Assembly (NCBI GenBank): GCA_026954015.1
Contig: JAIXLP010000028.1
Coordinates: forward strand, 1 to 64,000
DNA: 64,000 nt
Direction of reading: 5' to 3'
DNA from: Burkholderiales bacterium
Lineage (GTDB): Bacteria > Pseudomonadota > Gammaproteobacteria > Burkholderiales > Burkholderiaceae_C
In this document: positions 1-8,349 of the stretch, piece by piece
How positions within the stretch are numbered: the first letter of the stretch is position 1
How the letters are laid out: each line of letters starts with the position of its first letter
The notes under the pieces: generated by a model
The model's input: only the letters and a program-made list of their open reading frames with translations
Database searches by the model: none
Told to the model about the DNA's origin: nothing
Translations under genes and position numbers: made by a program

Positions 1-139
1 CCCAGCGCACCGCGTCCATGATGTTGGACTTGCCGCAGCCGTTGGGGCCGACCACGCCGACGAGCTGGCCCGGCAACTGGAATTGCGTGGGCTCGGCAAA
101 CGACTTGAAGCCGGAGAGTTTGATGGCGGTCAGGCGCAC
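1..139 (-). CDS. smc: Chromosome segregation ATPase SMC, N-terminal fragment
   Basis: Only the first 46 codons lie in the window; the gene continues past base 1. SMC is the ATPase core of the bacterial condensin and organises the replicated chromosome with ScpA and ScpB. The reading frame opens with a GTG at 139 and gives [20 protein letters not shown], the usual SMC opening, followed by the Walker A motif GPNGCGKSN at about residues 32-40. I chose the GTG because the next residues match the family's canonical first strand. The lone CHASE gene lies upstream on the same strand, with a 148-bp gap holding a palindromic repeat. High certainty for the family; the rest of the protein is not visible. 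Confidence 0.93.
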   Translation of the reverse strand, partial: MRLTAIKLSGFKSFAEPTQFQLPGQLVGVVGPNGCGKSNIMDAVRW

Positions 140-228
140 GGCGAGCGGTGCCAGGCAGGAAGGGAAAACGCGTAGGGGTGAATCATAGCGAGGCGCCAGG
201 TGGCGCCTGTTGCACAAAAAAACCAGGC

Positions 229-263
229 CCCAGCGCTTGTCCAGCAAGCGCCGCAAGCTATGG
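229..263 (+). repeat. REP-like palindromic repeat, copy 1
   Basis: AGCGCTTGTCCAGCAAGCGC forms an 8-bp stem around a four-base loop and is followed by GCAAGCTAT. It lies between smc and the lone CHASE gene. It is one of nine related copies in the window, all between genes. Confidence 0.8.
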
Positions 264-287
264 ATTCAGGTGCAAAAGCCGCAGCCG

Positions 288-1088
288 CTACTGCAGCCGC
301 CAGCGCCGCGTGCCCCAGTCCACGGTGAGCGCATCCTGCGGCCCGGCCGCACCGTCGGCGCCGCCATCTGCCAGACTCACCGGCTGGCCCAGCGCGTGCG
401 TGAGCGCCCGCGCAACCTCGGCGGGCGAGAACACGAGCAGCACCGCGCCCACGAGGCGCCCCTCCTGCCCGCTCTCGGCCGTGCGGTGGTCCCGCGCCGC
501 GAGCACCAGCGCCTGCACCGGCGCCGTCTCCCCCCGCATGGACCAGGGGGCGCTGGCCACCAGCTCGCCCGTGCTCCCGCTGCGCTCGCAGGCCTGCAAA
601 AGCGCGGGGGCGGCGTGCAGCTCGAAGCCGAGCGCGGCGTCGCGCCCGGCCGAGGGCCAGAGGCAGGTCAGCACATATGCCGCACCTTCGGGTAGCGGCG
701 GGTGGATTGCAAACTGCACGGGCACCCGGCCGCTCAGGTGCACGTCGGTGCGCGCCGCCTGCAGGAAGGCCTCGCGCCCATCGGGCGGTACGTGGCGCAC
801 CAGCGCCACCTCGATCAGTCCCGGATGCCGGCGCAGCAGGTCCATCTCGCTCGCGGTGCGCTCGAATTCCCGGCGCGTCAGGTCGGGGCGCAGCTGCACC
901 AGCGCCTGCAGACCGCGCAGCACATCGGCGTACCCGTTCAGGTGCGCCCGCAGCAAGGCGGCGGCGGCGCCGCTGTCCCGCGCATGTGCTGCCCACGCCC
1001 AGGGCGCGCCGGCAGCAGCCAGCAGGCCCAGCACCAGCGTGCGCCGGGTCTGCGGCGCCCCGCTGCCCCGGCATGCGGAAAGAGACAT
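288..1088 (-). CDS. Lone CHASE-domain protein with Tat-like signal, no output domain
   Basis: 266 residues. A twin-arginine-like leader (TRRTLVLGLLAAAGA, residues 14-28) precedes an extracytoplasmic CHASE sensor fold at about 45-235. It is clearly homologous to the CHASE domain of the adjacent large GGDEF-EAL protein: both contain LTRREF/LSRRDF, HLSGR and LGFELHA/LGLELHA in the same order. Unlike normal CHASE receptors it has no second membrane helix and no cytoplasmic output domain, and ends right after the sensor. GGGAGGTG lies about seven bases before the ATG. It may be a soluble or anchored ligand-binding partner of the neighbouring receptor, made by tandem duplication. The role is inference; the domain call is firm. 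Confidence 0.78.
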   Translation of the reverse strand: MSLSACRGSGAPQTRRTLVLGLLAAAGAPWAWAAHARDSGAAAALLRAHLNGYADVLRGLQALVQLRPDLTRREFERTASEMDLLRRHPGLIEVALVRHVPPDGREAFLQAARTDVHLSGRVPVQFAIHPPLPEGAAYVLTCLWPSAGRDAALGFELHAAPALLQACERSGSTGELVASAPWSMRGETAPVQALVLAARDHRTAESGQEGRLVGAVLLVFSPAEVARALTHALGQPVSLADGGADGAAGPQDALTVDWGTRRWRLQ

Positions 1089-1168
1089 GGACGGGCACCT
1101 CCCATCAACACCTCAAGGCCTGCCAGCATACGCCGCCGCAGTCCGTGTCGCAGGGCGGCGCAGCAGGC

Positions 1169-4100
1169 TCAGAAACTGCCGCCGGGCCGCGGCTGGTGCG
1201 CGGCACGCTCGAGCACGAGCGCCTCGAAGTCCTGCAGCGCCACCGGCTTGCTCAGCAGATAGCCCTGCCACTGGTCGCAGCCGTTGCGCTCGAGGAAGAC
1301 GCGCTGCTCCTCGGTTTCCACGCCCTCGGCGGTCACCTGCAGCCCGAGGTTTTCCCCGAGCGTGATGATGGCGCGCGCGATCGCCGCTTCGTTGGGGTCC
1401 GAGAGCACGTGGCGCACGAAGCTCTGGTCGATCTTGAGCTCATCGAGCGGCAGGCGCTTGAGGTAGGACAGTGACGAGTAGCCGGTGCCGAAGTCGTCGA
1501 GCGAGAAGTTCACGCCGTAGCGCTTGAGCTGCGCCATCTTGGCGATCGTGCCTTCGATGTCCTGCAGCAGCATGCTCTCGGTGAGCTCCAGCTTGAGCGA
1601 GCGCGGGGGCGCGCCCGTGCTCGCAAGCAGCGCCAGCACCTCGGCCACGAAGCCATCCTGGCGGAACTGCACCGCGCTCACGTTGACCGCGACGCTCAGG
1701 TCCGAGAACACGGGGTGGCTGCTCCAGCGCGCAAGCTGCTCGCACGCGCTTTGCATCACCCACTTGCCCAGCACCGTGATGAGACCGCTTTCCTCGGCCA
1801 ACGCGATGAATTGCGCGGGCCGCACGAGCCCACGGGCCGGATGCTGCCAGCGCACCAGCGCCTCGGCGCCAACGATGCGCCCGCGCTGCATCTTGGGCTG
1901 GTAGTGCAGCAGGAACTGGCCGGCCGCGAGCCCCTCGCGCATGTCGCGTTCGAGCTGCACGCGCTCGGCGATCGTTGCCTGCATCGCCGGGTCGAAGAAG
2001 CGCAGCGTGTGGCGCCCCGCCGCCTTGGCCGCGTACATCGCCACGTCGCTGCGCTTGATGAGCTCGTCGGCCGAGACCTCGCGCCCCCAGAACAGCGTGA
2101 TGCCCACGCTCAGCGTGGTGCGCAACAGGTCACGCCCGCCGCCCAGGTCGAACGGCTCGTCGACCGCAGCGAGCAGCGCGGAGGCAAGGTCCTCAGCCGC
2201 GGCGGCGGCCTCGCGCGCGTCCCGTGCCAGGTCGCCGAGCACGATGACGAACGCATCGCCGCCGTGGCGCGCGACGGTGTCTTCCGCGTTCACCTGCGCG
2301 CGGATGCGCAGCGCCACGAGCGCGAGCAGCCGGTCGCCGACGTCGTGCCCCAGCGTCTCGTTGATGATCTTGAAGCGGTCGAGCCCGAGCATCAGCACCG
2401 CACCATGGCGCTCGAAGCGCGCCGAGCGCGCCAGCGCCTGACCGAGCCGGTCCTGCAGCAGCCGGCGGTTGGCCAGGCCGGTGAGCAGGTCGGTCTGCGC
2501 GAGGTAGGCGATCTCCTGCTCGGCGTTGCGCCGCTGGCTCTGGTCCACGAGCACCAGGACGCGGCTGTCGCCGAGCGCCATGCCCGAAAGCTCCACCGGG
2601 CGGCAGGTGCCGTCGCGTGCGGTGAGTTCGAACTCGACCGGGTGGATCGCGCCGTCGGCCTGCATCTGCGCCGCCTTGCGCGAGCGCGTCCAGACACCGC
2701 GGGCGCGCGCGCGCTCCTGCTCGTCGGGCACCACGAGGCGCCACCAATGGTCGGCGTCGGGCGCCTCGTCCTTGTCGTAGCCGCAAATCTGCACGAAGCG
2801 CTCGTTGAGGAACATCACGCGCCCGCCCTCGACCTGCGCAACGCCCACGGGCATGTGGTTGAGGATGTCGCGCAGGTGCCGCTCGCTGCGCGCCAGCGTC
2901 TCCTGCATGTGCTTGCGCTCCGTGATGTCCTGCACCACCATGAGGTGCGAAGGCGCATCCGCGCCCACCACGTGCAGCAGCGTCACCGCCACGTCCGTCC
3001 ACAGCACGCTGCCGTCCGCGCGCAGGTAGCGCTGTTCCTCGCGCACCTCGGGGACGGCGCCCGAGACCAGCTTGCGCAGCGACGCGCGGCTGGCCGCGAG
3101 GTCGCGCGGGTCGGTGTAGTCACTGGCACTGGCCTGCCGCAGCGCGGCCTCGGTGCGCCCGAGCATCTCGCAAAAACGCCGGTTGGCGCGCTGCACCCGT
3201 CCCGTGACCGAATCGAACTGCACAATGCCCACCGCCGCCTGGTTGAACACCGCCCGAAAGCGCTCGTCGCTGCTTTGCTGCGCCAGGTGCGCCGCCTGGG
3301 CCGCTGCCTGCGCCTGCAGCCGGCGCAGCGACAGCAAGGCCACGAGCGCGGTGAGCAGCACGGTGACGAGCGCGGCGATCGACGCGGCCGCTGCCGGGCG
3401 CGAACGCTCGGTGGCCGAGAGCAGCTCATCCCCCGGCATGAGCCGCGCCTGCCAGCGCCGCCCACCCAGCGGCAGGATGGTCTCGCGGCCCGTGCGCGCA
3501 TCCCAGGCTGCGTCGCCATACGCCGCCAGCGGCTGCGTGGGCACCTTCCAGGTGGCCGCGACCAGCCCGGCGTCGTCCAGGGTCAGCGACAGACCCTTGA
3601 GCTGCCCGTTCGCGCGCAGCACCTCGACGACCGAGGACAGGCGCAGCGTGAGCGCGACCGTGCCGATGAAGCCGGTCTGCATGTCGCCGTCGTTGGCATG
3701 GTCGAACACCGGCAGGCGCAGCGTCACGCCGACGCCATAGGGCTGCTCCGTGGGCGCGGACGCGGCGAGCTGCCCGGTGCGCCGCGCGCGCGCGAACGCC
3801 TCCAGGTTGGACGGCTGCGCGTGCAGCTCCAGCCCCAGCTGGTCTTCGTTGCCCGCCACGGGCCAGACGAAATCGACAACGAAATACTCGGGCAGCGTGC
3901 GCGCCGGGTGCACGACGTAGCGCTCGGGCGAGCGGCCGCTCAGATGCCCGTCGCCGCGGGCCTGCGTTTCGAACGCCTGCAACTGCGCCGCGGGCACGGC
4001 GCGCACGAAATCCGCATGCGCCACGCTCGGGTGTGTGCGCACGATATCCAGCTGGTTCACGGCCCACTCGAAATCGCGCCGGCTCAGATTCGGGTTCACG

Positions 4101-4339
4101 CTGAGCAGCGCCCGCAGGCCGGAAAGCAGATCCACCTGCGCATCCACATGCCGGCGCAGCGCGTCGAGGAAGGCCTGCGACTTCGCCGCGAAGCGTTCCT
4201 GCACGAGCTCCTGGCGCAAGCCCTGCTGGTAGCTCCACACGGCCCAGGTCCCCAGACTGCCGAGCAGCGCCACGGCCACCGCCGGCAACCAGTGCGAGAG
4301 CAAGCGGCGAAGGGACGAGGAGGACGAAGACCAGGGCAT
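1169..4339 (-). CDS. CHASE-PAS-PAS-GGDEF-EAL cyclic-di-GMP protein with degenerate GGDEF
   Basis: About 1056 residues. A transmembrane helix at 14-36 and a second at 316-338 enclose a periplasmic CHASE domain. Two PAS domains follow (about 358-475 and 487-605), then GGDEF (610-785) and EAL (790-1050). The EAL domain looks active: EALVRW at 826 and DDFGTGYSSLSYL are present. The GGDEF signature reads GGDAF (693-697), so the catalytic acidic residue is alanine and cyclase activity is unlikely; it probably acts as a c-di-GMP phosphodiesterase with a regulatory GGDEF. Start at 4339 (MPWSS) chosen because the membrane helix follows; an ATG at 4372 is also possible and neither has a clear ribosome site. 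The frame stays open further upstream but overlaps the LysR gene. Confidence 0.9.
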   Translation of the reverse strand: MPWSSSSSSLRRLLSHWLPAVAVALLGSLGTWAVWSYQQGLRQELVQERFAAKSQAFLDALRRHVDAQVDLLSGLRALLSVNPNLSRRDFEWAVNQLDIVRTHPSVAHADFVRAVPAAQLQAFETQARGDGHLSGRSPERYVVHPARTLPEYFVVDFVWPVAGNEDQLGLELHAQPSNLEAFARARRTGQLAASAPTEQPYGVGVTLRLPVFDHANDGDMQTGFIGTVALTLRLSSVVEVLRANGQLKGLSLTLDDAGLVAATWKVPTQPLAAYGDAAWDARTGRETILPLGGRRWQARLMPGDELLSATERSRPAAAASIAALVTVLLTALVALLSLRRLQAQAAAQAAHLAQQSSDERFRAVFNQAAVGIVQFDSVTGRVQRANRRFCEMLGRTEAALRQASASDYTDPRDLAASRASLRKLVSGAVPEVREEQRYLRADGSVLWTDVAVTLLHVVGADAPSHLMVVQDITERKHMQETLARSERHLRDILNHMPVGVAQVEGGRVMFLNERFVQICGYDKDEAPDADHWWRLVVPDEQERARARGVWTRSRKAAQMQADGAIHPVEFELTARDGTCRPVELSGMALGDSRVLVLVDQSQRRNAEQEIAYLAQTDLLTGLANRRLLQDRLGQALARSARFERHGAVLMLGLDRFKIINETLGHDVGDRLLALVALRIRAQVNAEDTVARHGGDAFVIVLGDLARDAREAAAAAEDLASALLAAVDEPFDLGGGRDLLRTTLSVGITLFWGREVSADELIKRSDVAMYAAKAAGRHTLRFFDPAMQATIAERVQLERDMREGLAAGQFLLHYQPKMQRGRIVGAEALVRWQHPARGLVRPAQFIALAEESGLITVLGKWVMQSACEQLARWSSHPVFSDLSVAVNVSAVQFRQDGFVAEVLALLASTGAPPRSLKLELTESMLLQDIEGTIAKMAQLKRYGVNFSLDDFGTGYSSLSYLKRLPLDELKIDQSFVRHVLSDPNEAAIARAIITLGENLGLQVTAEGVETEEQRVFLERNGCDQWQGYLLSKPVALQDFEALVLERAAHQPRPGGSF

Positions 4340-4476
4340 CGGCAGACGGTGCGGCGCGAAGCGGACAAGCATAGCTGGCAAACGCCCCGGCTCAAGCCTT
4401 CGCGACGGGCGCCAAGGCCGGAACAGCGCGGTGATTGCGCCCCATGCGCCAGCGTTGACAGGCGCGGCCCACCCGG

Positions 4477-5388
4477 TCACGGCAGCAGGCGCACCGCCTC
4501 GGCCTGCGCCGCCTCCTTCAGGAACGCCCACACCGCCTGGATGCGCGCCTGGTGCTTGCCCTCGGCCGGCATGCTCATCCAGAAGGTGCGGGTAAAGCGC
4601 AGCTCGCCCGGCAGCACGCGCGCGAGCTGCGTGTCGCGGTCGGCGACGAACGCGGGCAGCACCGCCAGGCCCGCGCCCGCGCGCACCGCCTGGTACTGCG
4701 CCATGATGCTGGTGGAGCGCAGCGTGAAGCGCGCGGGCGGAAACACGTCGTCGAGGAACTGCAGTTCCTTGGTGAACAGCAGGTCGTCCACGTAGTTGAT
4801 GAACTCGTGCGCGCGCAGGTCTTCGCGCCGCGTGATGAGCGCGTGGCGTGCGAGGTATTCGCGCTCGCCGTAGAGCAGCAGCGTGTAGTCGGTCAGGCGC
4901 GTGACGACGACGGAACCGCGTTGCGGGCGCTCCAGAGAGATCACGATATCCGCCTCGCGCCGGGAAAGGTGCAGCATGCGCGGCACCGCCAGCAGGTCGA
5001 TCGACAGGTGCGGGTACTGCTGCGTGAGCCGTGCCAGGTGCGGCGCGAGGATCAGCGTGCCGAAGCCCTCGGTCGCGCCCACGCGCACCAGCCCGGCCGG
5101 CCCACCGGCCGAGGCGTTGGCCGGGGCCGCACGCTCCACGCCCAGCACCGCGGTCTCCATCGCCTCGACCGAGGGCAGGAGCTGGCGCCCCGCCTCGGTC
5201 AGCCGGTGGCCGGACGCCTCGCGCACAAAGAGCGGCGCGCCGATGCGTTTTTCCAGTTGCTGGATGCGCCGCGCCACCGTGGTGTGCTCCACCCCGGCGC
5301 GGCGCGCGGCGGCCGCGAGCGTGCCGGTGCGCGCCAGCTCGAGGAAGTAGCGCAGGTTGTCCCAGTCGAGCACGGAGGGCTTTTTCAT
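4477..5388 (-). CDS. LysR-family regulator, divergent from valine catabolism genes
   Basis: About 303 residues. A winged HTH occupies roughly residues 5-65 (LRYFLELARTGTLAAAARR, then HTTVARRIQQLEKRIG), followed by a LysR substrate-binding domain. It is transcribed away from mmsA with a 107-bp spacer that carries two near-identical palindromes, one touching this gene's start, which is the usual arrangement for an autoregulated LysR activator of the divergent operon. ATG 5388 (MKKPS) is preferred over an in-frame ATG nine codons upstream because the family begins just before the HTH. The inducer is unknown; an intermediate of valine or isobutyrate breakdown is the natural guess from context. 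Confidence 0.9.
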   Translation of the reverse strand: MKKPSVLDWDNLRYFLELARTGTLAAAARRAGVEHTTVARRIQQLEKRIGAPLFVREASGHRLTEAGRQLLPSVEAMETAVLGVERAAPANASAGGPAGLVRVGATEGFGTLILAPHLARLTQQYPHLSIDLLAVPRMLHLSRREADIVISLERPQRGSVVVTRLTDYTLLLYGEREYLARHALITRREDLRAHEFINYVDDLLFTKELQFLDDVFPPARFTLRSTSIMAQYQAVRAGAGLAVLPAFVADRDTQLARVLPGELRFTRTFWMSMPAEGKHQARIQAVWAFLKEAAQAEAVRLLP

Positions 5389-5389
5389 G

Positions 5390-5443
5390 TGCAAATTTGC
5401 AAAGACAAAGTGCACTATTGTCTATTGCATATTCAAATTTGCA
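5390..5443. promoter_or_regulatory. Paired palindromic operators between lysR and mmsA
   Basis: TGCAAATTTGCA at 5390-5401 is a perfect 12-bp palindrome. TTCAAATTTGCA at 5432-5443 repeats it with one mismatch. They are 42 bp apart, about four helical turns, in a spacer much richer in A and T than its surroundings. A looser TGCA...TGCA inverted repeat (5411-5429) lies between them. The first copy abuts the lysR start codon. Spacing and symmetry fit tetrameric LysR binding; binding is inferred. Confidence 0.7.
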
Positions 5444-5495
5444 CAACTACGATAGGCATGCTTTTTTTCACCGACCTTCACAGGAGACACGCGCC

Positions 5496-7016
5496 ATGGA
5501 CGCATCCACCTCGCAGGGCGTACTCGCCCCCACCGTCAAGCTGCTCATCGACGGCAAGCTCGTCGAATCCAAGACCACGCAGTGGCACGACGTCATCAAC
5601 CCCGCGACGCAGCAGGTGCTGGCCCGCGTGCCCGAGACCACGCCCGATGAGTTGAACGCCGCCGTCGCCAGCGCCAAGAAGGCCTTCAAGACCTGGCGCA
5701 AGACGCCGATCATGACCCGCGCCCGCGTGTTCCTGAAGTACCAGCAGCTCATTCGCGAGCACATGAAGGAACTGGCCGCCATCCTCACGGCCGAGCAGGG
5801 CAAGACGCTGCCCGACGCCGAGGGTGATGTGTTCCGCGGCCTGGAGATCGTCGAGCACGCGGCCAACGTGGGCAACCTGCAGCTCGGTGAAATGGGCGAG
5901 AACATCGCGCACGGCGTGGACACCTACACGCTGCTGCAGCCGCTGGGCGTGTGCGCGGGCATCACCCCGTTCAACTTCCCGGCGATGATCCCGCTGTGGA
6001 TGTTCCCGATGGCGATCGCCACGGGCAACACCTTCGTGCTCAAACCCTCGCAGCAGGACCCGATGGTGACCATGCGCCTGTGCGAACTGGCGCTCGAAGC
6101 CGGCATCCCGCCCGGCGTGCTCAACGTGGTGCACGGCACGGCCGACACGGTCAACGGCATCTGCGACCACCCGGACATCAAGGCCATCTCCTTCGTCGGC
6201 TCGACCAAGGTCGGCACGCACGTCTACCACCGCGCGAGCCTGGCGGGCAAGCGCGTGCAGTGCATGATGGGCGCGAAGAACCACGCCGTGGTCATGCCCG
6301 ATGCGAACAAGGAACAGGCCCTGAACGCGCTCATCGGCGCCTCGTTCGGCGCCGCCGGCCAGCGCTGCATGGCCATCTCGGTCATGGTGCTCGTGGGTGA
6401 AGCGCAGAAGTGGATTCCCGACGTCGTCGCCCGCGCCAAGGCGCTCAAGGTGAACGTCGGCACGGCCGACGGCACCGACCTCGGTCCCCTGATCACCTGC
6501 GCCGCGCGTGACCGCGTGGAAGGCCTGATCGAGCGCGGCATCAAGGAAGGCGCCAAGCTCGAACTCGACGGCCGCAAGCCCGCGATCACGGGCTATGAAA
6601 AGGGCAACTTCGTCGGCCCGACCGTGTTCAGCAATGTGAAGCCCGGCATGAGCATCTACGACCAGGAAATCTTCGGCCCGGTGCTGTGCATCGTGCAGGC
6701 CGACAGCCTGGAGCAGGCGGTGGAGTTCATCAACGCCAACCCCAACGGCAACGGCACGGCGATCTTCACGCGCTCGGGCGCCTCGGCACGCTTCTTCAAG
6801 GAGAACATCGACGTCGGTCAGGTCGGCATCAACCTGCCTGTGCCGGTGCCCGTCTCGCTGTTCTCGTTCACCGGCAGCCGTGGCTCCAAGCTCGGCGACC
6901 TGGGCCCCTACGGCAAGCAGGTCGTGCTGTTCTACACGCAGACCAAGACCGTGATCGAGCGCTGGTTCGAGGAAGACGAGTACCACGAGATGAACACGAC
7001 GATCAGCCTGAAGTAA
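5496..7016 (+). CDS. mmsA: CoA-acylating methylmalonate-semialdehyde dehydrogenase
   Basis: 506 residues. Converts methylmalonate semialdehyde plus CoA and NAD to propionyl-CoA, the last step of distal valine catabolism. The aldehyde dehydrogenase fold is complete: TPFNFPAMIPLWMFP at about 158-172 is typical of MmsA, GSTKVG (235-240) lies in the cofactor site, and the catalytic cysteine is in FGAAGQRCMA (Cys291). The ATG at 5496 has CAGGAGAC upstream; longer readings of the frame enter the LysR gene. Followed by the acyl-CoA dehydrogenase (102-bp gap with a repeat) and mmsB, so three valine-pathway steps are together. Expression is probably controlled from the palindromes upstream. Confidence 0.96.
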   Translation: MDASTSQGVLAPTVKLLIDGKLVESKTTQWHDVINPATQQVLARVPETTPDELNAAVASAKKAFKTWRKTPIMTRARVFLKYQQLIREHMKELAAILTAEQGKTLPDAEGDVFRGLEIVEHAANVGNLQLGEMGENIAHGVDTYTLLQPLGVCAGITPFNFPAMIPLWMFPMAIATGNTFVLKPSQQDPMVTMRLCELALEAGIPPGVLNVVHGTADTVNGICDHPDIKAISFVGSTKVGTHVYHRASLAGKRVQCMMGAKNHAVVMPDANKEQALNALIGASFGAAGQRCMAISVMVLVGEAQKWIPDVVARAKALKVNVGTADGTDLGPLITCAARDRVEGLIERGIKEGAKLELDGRKPAITGYEKGNFVGPTVFSNVKPGMSIYDQEIFGPVLCIVQADSLEQAVEFINANPNGNGTAIFTRSGASARFFKENIDVGQVGINLPVPVPVSLFSFTGSRGSKLGDLGPYGKQVVLFYTQTKTVIERWFEEDEYHEMNTTISLK

Positions 7017-7058
7017 GCCCCTGCCACTCCCTCCCCGCACAGGGAGGGAGTCAAAACC

Positions 7059-7098
7059 GGCTCCAGCGCTTGCCAGCCAAGCGCGAGCAGCTCATGAA
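7059..7098 (+). repeat. REP-like palindromic repeat, copy 2
   Basis: CTCCAGCGCTTGCCAGCCAAGCGCGAGCAGCTCATGAA-type copy in the gap between mmsA and the acyl-CoA dehydrogenase. The stem AGCGCTTG/CAAGCGC is intact, so a hairpin would form in the mRNA inside the operon. Confidence 0.8.
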
Positions 7099-7118
7099 TC
7101 AACAGGAGACGGCTGCCC

Positions 7119-8279
7119 ATGGACTTTGAACTCAGCGACGACCAGCGCGCCTTCGCCGAGAGCGCCCGCCAGTTCGCGCAGGCCGAATTCGCGCCGCACG
7201 CGGCACGGTGGGACGAGGAAGCCATCTTCCCGCGCGAGGCGATAGCCAAGGCCGGCGAGCTGGGCTTTTGCGGCCTGTACGCGCCCGAGAGCGCCGGGGG
7301 CTTGGCGCTGCCGCGGCTCGACACCACGCTCGTCTTCGAGGAACTCGCGGCGGTCGATCCTTCCACCACGGCCTTCATTTCCATCCACAACATGGCCACC
7401 TGGATGCTCGGCACCTGGGCAACCGATGAAGTGCGCGATGAATGGGGGCCGCAGCTCACGAGCGGCCACAAGCTCGCCAGCTACTGCCTGACCGAACCGG
7501 GCAGCGGCTCGGACGCGGCCAGCATCAAGACGCGCGCCGAGCTGCAGGGCAGCGAATACGTGATCAACGGCGGCAAGGCCTTCATCAGCGGCGCGGGCTC
7601 CACCGACGTGCTCGTGCTCATGGCGCGCACGGGCGACGCGGGCGCGGGCGGCATCAGCGCCTTTGCCGTGCCCGCGCAGCTGCCCGGCATCAGCTACGGC
7701 AAGAAGGAACACAAGATGGGCTGGAACAGCCAGCCCACGCGCCAGATCAGCTTCGACAATGTGCGCCTGCCCGCCAATCACCTGCTGGGCCGCGAGGGCG
7801 AAGGCTTCAAGATCGCGATGAAGGGGCTGGACGGCGGGCGCATCAACATCGCCACCTGCTCGGTCGGCGCGGCGCAGGGGGCGCTTGCGCACGCGCAGCG
7901 CTACATCCAGGAGCGCAAGCAGTTCGGCAAGCCGCTCGCGGGCTTTCAGGCGCTGCAGTTCAAGCTGGCCGACATGGCCACCGAACTCGTCGCCGCGCGC
8001 CAGATGGTGCGCCTGGCGGCAAGCAAGCTCGACGCCGGCGCGCGGGACGCCACCACCTACTGCGCCATGGCCAAGCGCTTTGCCACCGATGCGTGCTTCA
8101 ACGTCATCAACGAGGCGCTGCAGCTGCACGGCGGCTACGGCTACCTGCGCGACTTTCCGCTGGAGCGCCTCCTGCGCGACGCGCGCGTGCACCAGATCCT
8201 GGAGGGCACGAACGAGATCATGCGCGTCATCGTCGGGCGGCGCATGCTTGACGGCGACGCGCCCGACGCCATACGTTAA
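7119..8279 (+). CDS. Acyl-CoA dehydrogenase, probably isobutyryl-CoA dehydrogenase
   Basis: 386 residues, the usual length. FAD flavoprotein that introduces a 2,3 double bond into an acyl-CoA. The signatures are CLTEPGSGSDAASI (123-136) for the FAD/substrate loop, QFGKPLAGFQALQ (268-280), LQLHGGYGYLRDFP (335-347) and LEGTNEIMRVI with the likely catalytic Glu362. Sitting between mmsA and mmsB, the substrate is most likely isobutyryl-CoA (valine route), as for ACAD8-type enzymes; a 2-methylbutyryl-CoA role cannot be excluded. The enoyl-CoA hydratase and 3-hydroxyisobutyryl-CoA hydrolase needed between this step and MmsB are not in the window. The ATG follows an AGGAGAC site at 7103-7109. Confidence 0.93.
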   Translation: MDFELSDDQRAFAESARQFAQAEFAPHAARWDEEAIFPREAIAKAGELGFCGLYAPESAGGLALPRLDTTLVFEELAAVDPSTTAFISIHNMATWMLGTWATDEVRDEWGPQLTSGHKLASYCLTEPGSGSDAASIKTRAELQGSEYVINGGKAFISGAGSTDVLVLMARTGDAGAGGISAFAVPAQLPGISYGKKEHKMGWNSQPTRQISFDNVRLPANHLLGREGEGFKIAMKGLDGGRINIATCSVGAAQGALAHAQRYIQERKQFGKPLAGFQALQFKLADMATELVAARQMVRLAASKLDAGARDATTYCAMAKRFATDACFNVINEALQLHGGYGYLRDFPLERLLRDARVHQILEGTNEIMRVIVGRRMLDGDAPDAIR

Positions 8280-8280
8280 C

Positions 8281-8323
8281 GATAGCTGTCAGCGCTTGCC
8301 AGACAAGGGCCGGAGCCACTTTT
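8281..8323 (-). repeat. REP-like palindromic repeat, copy 3
   Basis: ATAGCTGTCAGCGCTTGCC at 8282 followed by AGACAAGGGCCGGAGCCACTTTT, i.e. the element in the opposite orientation, with one decayed stem arm. It lies two bases after the acyl-CoA dehydrogenase stop and before mmsB. Confidence 0.72.
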
Positions 8324-8349
8324 AACCACCAAACTTCAGGAGACACGAC

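Noticed and set aside
1715..4795. 1026-codon open frame on the plus strand
   Set aside because: It is antisense to the GGDEF-EAL and LysR genes; residues are arginine/histidine-rich with no family features. High GC makes long antisense frames common.
4340..5446. 369-codon N-terminal extension of the GGDEF-EAL protein
   Set aside because: It overlaps the LysR gene in another frame and encodes arginine/alanine-rich residues; the membrane helix and CHASE domain begin after ATG 4339.
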